64,000 nt of DNA. Source: Clostridium sp. CF012 (GTDB lineage: Bacteria > Bacillota > Clostridia > Clostridiales > Clostridiaceae). The stretch lies in the NCBI RefSeq assembly GCF_018861755.1, contig NZ_JAHLEF010000018.1, positions 1-64,000 of the forward strand, read 5' to 3'. The position numbers and the translations under genes were made by a program. The notes under the pieces were generated by a model. The model did no database searches and was not told where the DNA came from. It saw only the letters and a list, made by a program, of their open reading frames with translations. Positions 35,214-42,796 of the stretch are shown here, one piece after another (the stretch's first letter is position 1; each line of letters starts with the position of its first letter).

Positions 35214-36311
35214 ATTAAAGTTTTGCATATAATATCTGGCAATGACAATGGTGGGGGTGGAAACCACGTACTAAACATATGCAATAAACGTAATGAAAAT
35301 TTTGAAAACATAATTGGTTGTGTAGGAGAAGGGCCACTTTACTCAAAAGCTAAAACTATAGATGTTAGCTATAAACTTTTTACAAACAAGCTCAATAATA
35401 TGGAGCTTGTTGATTTTATAAACCATAACTCCATAAGTATAGTGAATTTTCATGGTGCAAAACCATTTTTGATGCATTTAATTTTAAAAAGAAAGATAAA
35501 AGTGCCTACAGTAGCTGTAGTTCACAGTGACTATAGATATGATTTTCTTAATAATAAGGTAAAATACTTTATTTTTACGCCTCTTAGTATTAAAGGCTTA
35601 AAGAGCTTTGATAATTATATTTGTGTATCAAATAACTTAAAAGAGCTATTAGAATCAAAAAAGTTTAAGGGAAGCAAGGCAGTTGTAAACAATGGCATAG
35701 ATATAAAAAAAAATAGTGTTGTGACCTCTGCAGAAGACATGAGAAATAATTTAAAATTAAACCAGGAGGATTTTGTATATGTTATGGTTGCAAGATTACA
35801 TCCTATAAAAAACCATAAAGAGGTAATACTGGCATTTAATAAATTAATTCTCAAATTTCATGATGTAAAATTGCTCATTGTTGGTGATGGACAACTAAGA
35901 CACCAACTTGAAAAGTTAATAGTTGATTCAAAATTAGAAAATAGCGTTACTATGGTTGGAAATGTAACAAACCCCCTAGACTATATAAACTGTTCCAATG
36001 TTAGTGTTTTGGCTTCTTTAAGTGAGGGCGGAGCTCCGCCCTTAACAGTTTTAGAATCAGGAATTGTAAAGATTCCAACCATTTATACTGTGGTAGGGGA
36101 CTTAGAGTGTATATTGGATGAAAATAGTGGATATAAAATAGAAAACCAAAACCATGAAAATATTTACAAAGCTATGAGTACAGCGTATTTAGATGTTAAT
36201 AACTTAAGCTTAAAAGGTGAAAATTTACATAAAATTATTGTAAAAAGATTTACTATAGAAATTTTCTGGAAAAGTTATCTTGGGATTTATAAGAGAATAC
36301 TAGAGAAATAA
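35214..36311 (+). CDS. Family 4 glycosyltransferase with probable ATT start
   Basis: GT-B glycosyltransferase of about 365 residues. Donor-site segments include VARLHPIKNHKEVI, IVGDGQLRHQLE and SEGGAPPLTVLESG. The initiation site is unusual: AAGGAGGGG (35199-35207) lies 6 bases before ATT (35214), which opens MKVLHIISG, the classic start of this family. The first conventional codon in frame, TTG 35223, would be 15 bases from the ribosome site and would remove KVL. I therefore favour ATT, with TTG 35223 as the alternative. It is the last gene of the polysaccharide locus. Confidence 0.83.
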   Translation: MKVLHIISGNDNGGGGNHVLNICNKRNENFENIIGCVGEGPLYSKAKTIDVSYKLFTNKLNNMELVDFINHNSISIVNFHGAKPFLMHLILKRKIKVPTVAVVHSDYRYDFLNNKVKYFIFTPLSIKGLKSFDNYICVSNNLKELLESKKFKGSKAVVNNGIDIKKNSVVTSAEDMRNNLKLNQEDFVYVMVARLHPIKNHKEVILAFNKLILKFHDVKLLIVGDGQLRHQLEKLIVDSKLENSVTMVGNVTNPLDYINCSNVSVLASLSEGGAPPLTVLESGIVKIPTIYTVVGDLECILDENSGYKIENQNHENIYKAMSTAYLDVNNLSLKGENLHKIIVKRFTIEIFWKSYLGIYKRILEK

Positions 36312-36344
36312 TTACACATACTAAAGTTAAAGGAGTGTGGTTAT

Positions 36345-36887
36345 ATGCAATTTTATGATGTAGTCAAGTCAAGACAAAGTACCAAAAAATTTAAGAATAC
36401 CCCAATAAATACAGAAAAATTAGCTAGAATGATTAATGCTGCAATGATGTCGCCTTCATGGAAAAATAAGACTTCTTATAAATTTATTTTAGTTGATGAA
36501 AAAAATGAATTAGAACAAATTTCTAAAGCTATAATGAATAAAGATAATTCAGCAGCGCAGTCAATATTGGAGGCACCAATGACAGCTATTGTAGTTGCAA
36601 ATCCAGATGATTCTGGTGAAGTAGAAAACAAAGATTACTATTTAGTTGATAGCGCTATTGCTATGGAGCATTTTGTTTTAGCCGCTACAAATGAGGGCTA
36701 TGGAACTTGTTGGATTGCTGCAATTAATGAGGATATTATAAAAAACACATTATCAATCCCTAAGAATTATAAAATAGTGGCCATAACTCCTGTTGGAGAA
36801 ATTGTTGAAAGTAATGAGCATAATGATAAAAAAGATGTGAAGGATTTTGTGTTTATGAATTCTTGGAATAATCCTTATTCTGAGTAA
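36345..36887 (+). CDS. Nitroreductase family FMN protein
   Basis: NAD(P)H-dependent FMN oxidoreductase-like protein of 180 residues. It has the N-terminal SRQSTKKFK FMN-phosphate motif, MMSPSWKNKTSYKFILV, the DSAIAMEHFVLAATNEGYGTC helix and PVGE near the C-terminus. The substrate cannot be predicted. It lies 33 bases after the last glycosyltransferase and may be cotranscribed with it. A related remnant, reduced to its first ~22 codons, lies at 59945. Confidence 0.88.
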   Translation: MQFYDVVKSRQSTKKFKNTPINTEKLARMINAAMMSPSWKNKTSYKFILVDEKNELEQISKAIMNKDNSAAQSILEAPMTAIVVANPDDSGEVENKDYYLVDSAIAMEHFVLAATNEGYGTCWIAAINEDIIKNTLSIPKNYKIVAITPVGEIVESNEHNDKKDVKDFVFMNSWNNPYSE

Positions 36888-36940
36888 ACTATAGTTAGTA
36901 AACTGCAAGTGTGATTTCCCCAAAAAACTTTTATGAATAA

Positions 36941-36990
36941 TAAATTAAAGACTCTAGCCCTGCATATGCAGCGCTAGAGTCTTTAATTTA
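36941..36990. terminator. Long bidirectional hairpin terminator
   Basis: A perfect 18-base-pair stem (36941-36958 with 36973-36990) encloses the palindrome CTGCATATGCAG. A and T runs lie on the two sides of the core, so it could stop transcription in both directions. It separates the nitroreductase and EamA genes. Confidence 0.8.
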
Positions 36991-37107
36991 TTTAAGATTA
37001 TTTCGCCTCGATTATTTATAAAATTTATACATAAATGATGAAAGATTAACAAAAGGATGATACAATTTAGTAGGTATTTAATTAATGTTAGCACAAGGGG
37101 GATTACT

Positions 37108-37968
37108 ATGGAAAAAACAAAAGGAATTTTATTTATTATTTTATCGGCTATTTCCTTTGGAATTATGCCAATACTAGCAAAGTTATCGTATAGAGGAGGT
37201 GCAAACACATATACCACATTATTCCTTAGGTTTTTTTTTGCAGCTATTATGCTTTTCTATTATTTGAAATCTAAAGGTATATCTTTGAAATTAGCTAGAA
37301 AGCAATTATTTTTAGTAATAATAATAGGGGTGTTCGGATTTACAGTTTCAGCTATTAGTTTATTTATGTCCTATAATTATATAAGTATTGGAATGGCAAC
37401 TATGATTGTGTATACATACCCGGCTATCGTTACTTTATTTTCCTATGTTTTTTATAAGGAGAGAATATATCCTAGGAAAATAATATCTTTGATGATTTCA
37501 ACAATAGGTATTTTTATTTTAATTGACATGGAAAGTGCGAGTTTTAATCTAATAGGAATAATACTGGCGGGTATAGCTGCAGTAATGTATTCATTATATG
37601 TGTTAGGTGCGTCTCATAAGGAATTTAGGGTCATCAACAGTTATGTTTTAACCTTTTATATCTCATGTGCATCTGCTGTTATGATGTTTATGGCAGCAAT
37701 CGGTACTGGAAATTTTAATATGCATATTTCTTTTTATGCACTTGTAGCAATTTTATTATTAGCATTAATATCCACAGCCGTGGCACTAATGGCATTTTTA
37801 GAAGGTGTTAGAATAATAGGTCCTTCCAAGGCTTCAATTTTTAGTACTATCGAACCTATTGTTGCCTTAACTTTAGGAATAATAATTTTAAGGGAACCTA
37901 TATCAGCTAGGATTATAATTGGAAGTATTATGATTGTCACATCTGTAGTGATATTAACAAGAGAATAA
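37108..37968 (+). CDS. EamA (DMT superfamily) transporter
   Basis: Integral membrane protein of 286 residues with about ten hydrophobic segments in two EamA repeats. The first repeat begins GILFIILSAISFGIMPILAK; the second contains GVRIIGPSKASIFSTIEPI, a typical second-repeat motif. It exports or imports a small metabolite, often an amino acid; substrate unknown. ATG 37108 has AAGGGGG 7 bases upstream. The frame is open back to 37057, but that part lacks a site and is not membrane-like. Confidence 0.87.
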   Translation: MEKTKGILFIILSAISFGIMPILAKLSYRGGANTYTTLFLRFFFAAIMLFYYLKSKGISLKLARKQLFLVIIIGVFGFTVSAISLFMSYNYISIGMATMIVYTYPAIVTLFSYVFYKERIYPRKIISLMISTIGIFILIDMESASFNLIGIILAGIAAVMYSLYVLGASHKEFRVINSYVLTFYISCASAVMMFMAAIGTGNFNMHISFYALVAILLLALISTAVALMAFLEGVRIIGPSKASIFSTIEPIVALTLGIIILREPISARIIIGSIMIVTSVVILTRE

Positions 37969-38152
37969 TATTTGTGCATCGGGATTTACTTTAATGAATT
38001 TATATTTTAAGGTGGTAGCAGTTTACCCTAGTACCACATTAACTAATTAAAAATATTCAGAATATTCAGTGTAGCTTTTTAAAAGGATTATTGGGTAACA
38101 ATAAAGAATATTAGTATTATTAAGAAAATTAGAAATCTGGAGGGTGAAACAT

Positions 38153-39676
38153 ATGACAGTGATACAAATTAATGGAAATGATCTTACTTTAGAGCAGATA
38201 GTGATGGTTACAAGAAAAGGTTGCAAGGTGGAATTAACTAAGGAAGCAGAAGAAAGAGTTATTAAATCTAGAAATATTGTAGATGAAATAGTAGATAATA
38301 ATAAAGTGATCTATGGTATTACCACGGGTTTTGGTAAATTTAGCGATGTAACTATATCCGGAGAGGCTTGTAAGAAATTACAAAGGAATCTAATAATTTC
38401 TCATGCTTGCGGAGCTGGAAAGCGTTTTTCTAATGAAATAGTAAAAAGTATAATGCTACTAAGAGCAAACGCTCTTGCAAAAGGATATTCTGGAATAAGA
38501 CTTAGTACACTAAAAACATTAATAGCAATGATTAACAGTGGAGTATGCCCTGTAGTTCCTGAAAAGGGTTCACTTGGAGCTTCAGGAGATTTGGCACCAC
38601 TATCTCATATGGTTTTACCAATGCTTGGAGAAGGTGAAGCAGAGTTTAACGGCAAAATTTTACCGGGAAAAGAAGCTATGGAAAAGGCAGGCTTAGAAAT
38701 AGTAGAGCTTACAGCAAAAGAAGGCTTGGCACTTATAAATGGCACGCAAGTTATGACAGCAGTGGGAGCACTAGCTGTATATGATAGTATTAATTTATTG
38801 AAAATAAGTGACATTGCAGCAGCATTAAGTTTAGAAGCTCTTAGAGGGATAAGAGATGCCTTTGATCCAAGAATACATAGCTTAAGGCCTCACAGAGGTC
38901 AAATGCAAACTGCTAAAAATATTTTAAACCTCACTTACGGAAGCACATTTATAACATCTCAAGGAGAGATAAGAGTACAAGATGCTTACTCACTAAGATG
39001 TGTACCTCAAGTTCATGGTGCAAGCAAAGACGCATTAGAGTATATTAAAAGTAAGGTGGAAATTGAAATTAACTCCGTTACGGATAATCCAATAGTTACA
39101 GAAGAAGGGGATGTTATTTCTGGAGGTAATTTTCACGGGCAACCTATGGCAATAAGCTTTGACTTTTTAGGAATAGCAATGGCTGAAATGGCTAGTATCT
39201 CTGAAAGAAGACTGGAGAGACTTATTAATTACCAACTGAATGATTTGCCAGCTTTTTTAGTAAAAGAAGGTGGATTAAATTCTGGGTTTATGATAACTCA
39301 ATATGCAGCGGCAGCTTTAGTGTCTGAAAATAAGATTTTAGCACATCCAGCATCTGTTGACTCTATTCCCTCTTCTGCAAATCAAGAAGATCATGTAAGT
39401 ATGGGAACTATAGCAGCTAGAAAGGGCAGAGATATTATTGAAAATGTTCAAAGAGTTTTAGCAACTGAGATTTTGGCATCCTGCCAAGCTATAGACTTTA
39501 GAGAAGGCTATACTTTAGGGGTAGGTACAAAGGAAGCATATAAAGTGGTTAGAGAAAAAGTACAGTTTATTGAAAGAGATGTGGTTATGTATATTGAATT
39601 AGATAAAGTTACTAATTTAATTGCGGATGGATCAATAGTGGAAAGCGTAGAACAAAAGGTAAAGGTAATAGTTTAA
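38153..39676 (+). CDS. hutH: Histidine ammonia-lyase
   Basis: Converts histidine to urocanate and ammonia. The 507-residue protein has the MIO prosthetic-group triad Ala143-Ser144-Gly145 within GSLGASGDLAPLSHM, the same position as in the Pseudomonas enzyme. YGITTGFGKFSD near residue 54 carries the catalytic tyrosine, and QDAYSLRCVPQVHGA and SSANQEDHVSM are conserved. ATG 38153 has GGAGGG 8 bases upstream; a GTG at 38144 lies inside that site. The next enzyme, urocanase, is not encoded nearby. Confidence 0.95.
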   Translation: MTVIQINGNDLTLEQIVMVTRKGCKVELTKEAEERVIKSRNIVDEIVDNNKVIYGITTGFGKFSDVTISGEACKKLQRNLIISHACGAGKRFSNEIVKSIMLLRANALAKGYSGIRLSTLKTLIAMINSGVCPVVPEKGSLGASGDLAPLSHMVLPMLGEGEAEFNGKILPGKEAMEKAGLEIVELTAKEGLALINGTQVMTAVGALAVYDSINLLKISDIAAALSLEALRGIRDAFDPRIHSLRPHRGQMQTAKNILNLTYGSTFITSQGEIRVQDAYSLRCVPQVHGASKDALEYIKSKVEIEINSVTDNPIVTEEGDVISGGNFHGQPMAISFDFLGIAMAEMASISERRLERLINYQLNDLPAFLVKEGGLNSGFMITQYAAAALVSENKILAHPASVDSIPSSANQEDHVSMGTIAARKGRDIIENVQRVLATEILASCQAIDFREGYTLGVGTKEAYKVVREKVQFIERDVVMYIELDKVTNLIADGSIVESVEQKVKVIV

Positions 39677-39757
39677 ATTACAATAGCTGAATTATATTTT
39701 TACAGTATAATTTAACTATATATTATAATAAAAAATAAACTTTAGGGGGAAAATAAA

Positions 39758-40654
39758 ATGGCAAGAATAGTTGAATGTATACCTAATTTTAGTGAAGGAA
39801 GAAATAAAGTGGTAATTGAAAAAATAGTTGATGCGGTTAGAAATGCAGAAGGAATAAAGCTACTTGATTATTCATCAGATAGTGATCATAATAGAACTGT
39901 TGTTACTTTCTTTGGAACACCAGAAAGAGTAGAACAAGTTATTTTAGACATGGCAACAAGAGTTTATGAAAACATTGATATGACCCTGCAACAAGGTGCA
40001 CACCCTAGGATGGGAGCACTAGACGTAGTTCCTTTTGTACCAATTAGTGATGTAACTATGGAGGAATGTGTTGCACTAGCTAAGAGAGTAGGTAGTGCAA
40101 TAGCTAGTAAATTTGATGTGCCAGTATATCTATATGAAAAGGCGGCATCAGCACCTCATAGAGAAAATTTAGCTGTAGTTAGAAAAGGACAATATGAAGG
40201 TTTTTTTGAAAAAATCAAAGAAGATAAATGGTCACCTGATTATGGCAAAGCTGAAGTCAATGTAAAAGGTGGCTGCGTTGCAATTGGAGCAAGGGTTCCA
40301 CTAGTAGCTTTTAATGTAAATTTAGGTACTGATAACCTTGAAATTGCTGATAAAATTGCTAAAACTGTTAGAAACCTTGGTGGAGGCTTAAGATTTGTAA
40401 AAGCTATGGGGGTAAAACTTGAGGACAGAAATGTAGCTCAAGTATCTATGAATTTAGTTAATTATGAAAAAACAGCAGTTTATAGAGCTTTTGAAATGGT
40501 TAAGATGGAAGCAAAACGTTATGGTGTTCCTGTAATCGGAAGTGAAGTTATTGGACTAGTACCAATGGAATCACTAATTCAATGTGCGGAATACTATTTA
40601 CAAATAGAAAATTTTTCAATGGATCAAATTTTAGAAAAGAGAATTTGGGAATAA
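39758..40654 (+). CDS. ftcD: Glutamate formimidoyltransferase
   Basis: Transfers the formimino group from formiminoglutamate to tetrahydrofolate. The 298-residue protein is the stand-alone transferase part of the bifunctional animal FTCD. It shows ECIPNFSEGRN at the N-terminus, DSDHNRTVVTF with the catalytic histidine about residue 41, QGAHPRMGALDVVPFVP and NLGTDNLEIA. The cyclodeaminase part is encoded separately two genes on. A TATAAT at 39706 lies in the gap but without a good -35. Confidence 0.93.
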   Translation: MARIVECIPNFSEGRNKVVIEKIVDAVRNAEGIKLLDYSSDSDHNRTVVTFFGTPERVEQVILDMATRVYENIDMTLQQGAHPRMGALDVVPFVPISDVTMEECVALAKRVGSAIASKFDVPVYLYEKAASAPHRENLAVVRKGQYEGFFEKIKEDKWSPDYGKAEVNVKGGCVAIGARVPLVAFNVNLGTDNLEIADKIAKTVRNLGGGLRFVKAMGVKLEDRNVAQVSMNLVNYEKTAVYRAFEMVKMEAKRYGVPVIGSEVIGLVPMESLIQCAEYYLQIENFSMDQILEKRIWE

Positions 40655-40670
40655 AATTTGAAATTTACTA

Positions 40671-40709
40671 TATATAAACTGTAATAACTATGCGATTACA
40701 GTTTATATA
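40671..40709 (+). repeat. Hairpin just upstream of hutI
   Basis: TATATAAACTGTAAT (40671-40685) and ATTACAGTTTATATA (40695-40709) form a perfect 15-base-pair stem with a 9-base loop. It ends four bases before the hutI GGAGG. No T run follows, so it may tune translation or RNA decay rather than end transcription. Confidence 0.65.
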
Positions 40710-40726
40710 GAATGGAGGAAAGTATA

Positions 40727-42001
40727 TTGGATATTATAATAAAAAATATCGATTGCCTAGTTACTTGCGAAGGAAGCTATAGAAAAAAACGTGAAGAATT
40801 TAAAGATGCTAAAATTAAAGAAAATGGCTATGTAGTCATTGAAAATGACAAAATAAAAGCTGTAGGAGAAGGGTCTGGGTATAAAGAATATATAACTAGT
40901 GAGTGCACAGTTATTGATGGAAAAGGAAAAACTGTTACGCCTGGGCTTATAGATCCACATACCCATGTTGTATATGCTGGTTCAAGGGAAAATGAACTGC
41001 CACTAAAGCTAAATAAGGTTGGATATATTGAAATATTAAATAGTGGCGGGGGAATACTAAGTACAGTTGAAAACACTAGAAAAATTGGAATGGATCAGCT
41101 TGTAGAAGAAAGTAGAAAAAGACTGGACATAATGCTTAAACATGGTACTACCACTGTTGAAAGCAAATCAGGATATGGTCTCGATTTACAAACGGAGGTT
41201 AAAATTTTAGAGGTAAACAAAATTTTAAATGAAACGCACCCTATAGATGTAGTATCTACATTTATGGCAGCACATGCATTGCCAAAGGAGTATAAAAGCG
41301 ATAGAGAAGCCTATATTGGAGAAATAATTAATAATATGATTCCATATGTAAGTGAAAATAAACTTGCAGAGTTTATTGATTGTTTTTGTGAGAAAGGCGT
41401 ATTTTCAGTAGAAGAGTGCAGACGGATTTTAACAGCAGGGAAAAAATTTGGGTTAAACATAAAAATCCATGCAGACGAAGTTGAAACAGTAAAGGCTGCG
41501 GAACTTGCAGGGGAACTCAAAGCTACATCAGCAGAGCATTTAGTTGCAGCTTCAGACGAAGGAATAAAGGCACTAGTGGAAAATGATGTGGTTGCTGTAC
41601 TATTACCATCAACATCCTTCTACTTAATGTTAAATCATTTTGCTAGAGCCAGAAAAATGATAGAAGAAGGTGTGGCTGTATCCTTAGCTACAGATTGTAA
41701 TCCTGGCACTTCCCCTACGGAATCATTGCAGACGGTTATGACCTTTGCTTGTTTTGGTATGAAATTGTTTCCAGAGGAGATTATTAATGCAATGACAATA
41801 AATGCGGCTTGTGCCATTAATCGCGAAAGTGAAATTGGAAGTATTGAAGTGGGAAAGAAAGCAGATATAGCTATCTTTAATAGTAAAAATTTAAATTATC
41901 TAATATATCATTTTGGTGCCAATGCGGTCGATACAGTAATAAAAAGCGGAAAAATTGTAATACAAAATCAAGGATTCAAGAAGGAGAGTACAAAATGTTA
42001 G
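40727..42001 (+). CDS. hutI: Imidazolonepropionase
   Basis: Hydrolyses imidazolone-propionate to formiminoglutamate. The 424-residue amidohydrolase has GLIDPHTHVVYAGSRENEL with the metal-binding histidines (about residues 75-95), STVESKSGYGLD, KIHADEV, and ATDCNPGTSPT with the metal aspartate near residue 325. I start at TTG 40727: GGAGG (40714-40718) lies 8 bases upstream, and the ATG at 40712 overlaps that site. Its end overlaps the cyclodeaminase start by 7 bases, so the two are translationally coupled. Confidence 0.93.
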   Translation: MDIIIKNIDCLVTCEGSYRKKREEFKDAKIKENGYVVIENDKIKAVGEGSGYKEYITSECTVIDGKGKTVTPGLIDPHTHVVYAGSRENELPLKLNKVGYIEILNSGGGILSTVENTRKIGMDQLVEESRKRLDIMLKHGTTTVESKSGYGLDLQTEVKILEVNKILNETHPIDVVSTFMAAHALPKEYKSDREAYIGEIINNMIPYVSENKLAEFIDCFCEKGVFSVEECRRILTAGKKFGLNIKIHADEVETVKAAELAGELKATSAEHLVAASDEGIKALVENDVVAVLLPSTSFYLMLNHFARARKMIEEGVAVSLATDCNPGTSPTESLQTVMTFACFGMKLFPEEIINAMTINAACAINRESEIGSIEVGKKADIAIFNSKNLNYLIYHFGANAVDTVIKSGKIVIQNQGFKKESTKC

Positions 42002-42630
42002 ATGAAAAAACCGTAAGAGAATTTATTAATGAATTGGGTTCAAATTCGCCTGCACCAGGAGGTGGGAGTGTTGCAGCTCTTGGAGCATCACTAGCTAGTG
42101 CATTAGGTGCCATGGTATTCAGTTTAACTGTAGGTAAGAAGGCTTACAATGAATTTAGCCCTGAAGATAAAATGAAGGTTGATAAAAGCTTAGAGCAATG
42201 TCTTAAGTATAATGATAGATTCTTAGAGCTAATGAACAAAGATACAGAGGTTTTTCTGATTTTGATGTCAGCTTTCAAACTTCCTAAGGAAACAGTGGAC
42301 GATAAGAGTGCAAGAAGCGCTAAAATCCAAGAAGGATATCAAAAGGCATTAGAAATTCCACTAAATGTAGCGGAAGAATCCTACAAAATATATGAATATG
42401 TTAAAATAGCAGCAGAATTAGGTAACAAAAATGCAATTTCGGATGCGGGGGTTTCAGCTTTAATGCTTCAAGCATCTATAGAAAGCGCAATTTTAAATGT
42501 TAGGATAAATCTTTCTAGCATTAAAGATGAAACTTATAAGGAAGAGATTAGTGCAGCATGCCATGGCTTAGTAGAACAAGGAAGATTAAAACGGGACGAA
42601 ATATTAGTTATTGTTAATAAAAGCATGTAA
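41995..42630 (+). CDS. fchA: Formimidoyltetrahydrofolate cyclodeaminase / methenyl-THF cyclohydrolase
   Basis: All-helical protein of 211 residues of the FTCD-C family. Its N-terminus NELGSNSPAPGGGSVAALGA is the family signature and binds folate. It releases ammonia from formimino-THF, giving methenyl-THF, and completes histidine breakdown begun by HutH. Clostridial FchA has methenyl-THF cyclohydrolase activity, so both names are possible. The ATG lies within the hutI end. A terminator follows. Confidence 0.9.
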   Translation: MLDEKTVREFINELGSNSPAPGGGSVAALGASLASALGAMVFSLTVGKKAYNEFSPEDKMKVDKSLEQCLKYNDRFLELMNKDTEVFLILMSAFKLPKETVDDKSARSAKIQEGYQKALEIPLNVAEESYKIYEYVKIAAELGNKNAISDAGVSALMLQASIESAILNVRINLSSIKDETYKEEISAACHGLVEQGRLKRDEILVIVNKSM

Positions 42631-42636
42631 TTATAT

Positions 42637-42674
42637 AACAAGTCGGTACGCTAGCGTACTTGACTTGTTTTTTT
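42637..42674 (+). terminator. Terminator of the hut genes
   Basis: AACAAGTC (42637-42644) pairs with GACTTGTT (42662-42669); the loop holds the palindrome TACGCTAGCGTA, which can extend the stem. A run of seven T follows. Confidence 0.85.
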
Positions 42675-42676
42675 CT

Positions 42677-42705
42677 TTCACCATAATGATGATTTATGTT
42701 ATACT
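42677..42705 (+). promoter_or_regulatory. Candidate promoter of the methyltransferase gene
   Basis: TTCACC (42677-42682), 17-base spacer, TATACT (42700-42705), just after the hut terminator and about 90 bases before the gene. Confidence 0.4.
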
Positions 42706-42796
42706 TTAAAAGACTTTTAAATACATGTTTAATGAGAAATGTGTATTTGAACAATTAATTATGCTCTAGTTGTAGTTGCATAGGTGGGGGATATAA

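Noticed and set aside
38005-38040. AAGGTGGTAGCA with a later TACCAC as a T-box antiterminator before hutH
   Set aside because: It lacks the full T-box core, the specifier stem and a terminator, and hutH is not a gene of amino-acid supply.
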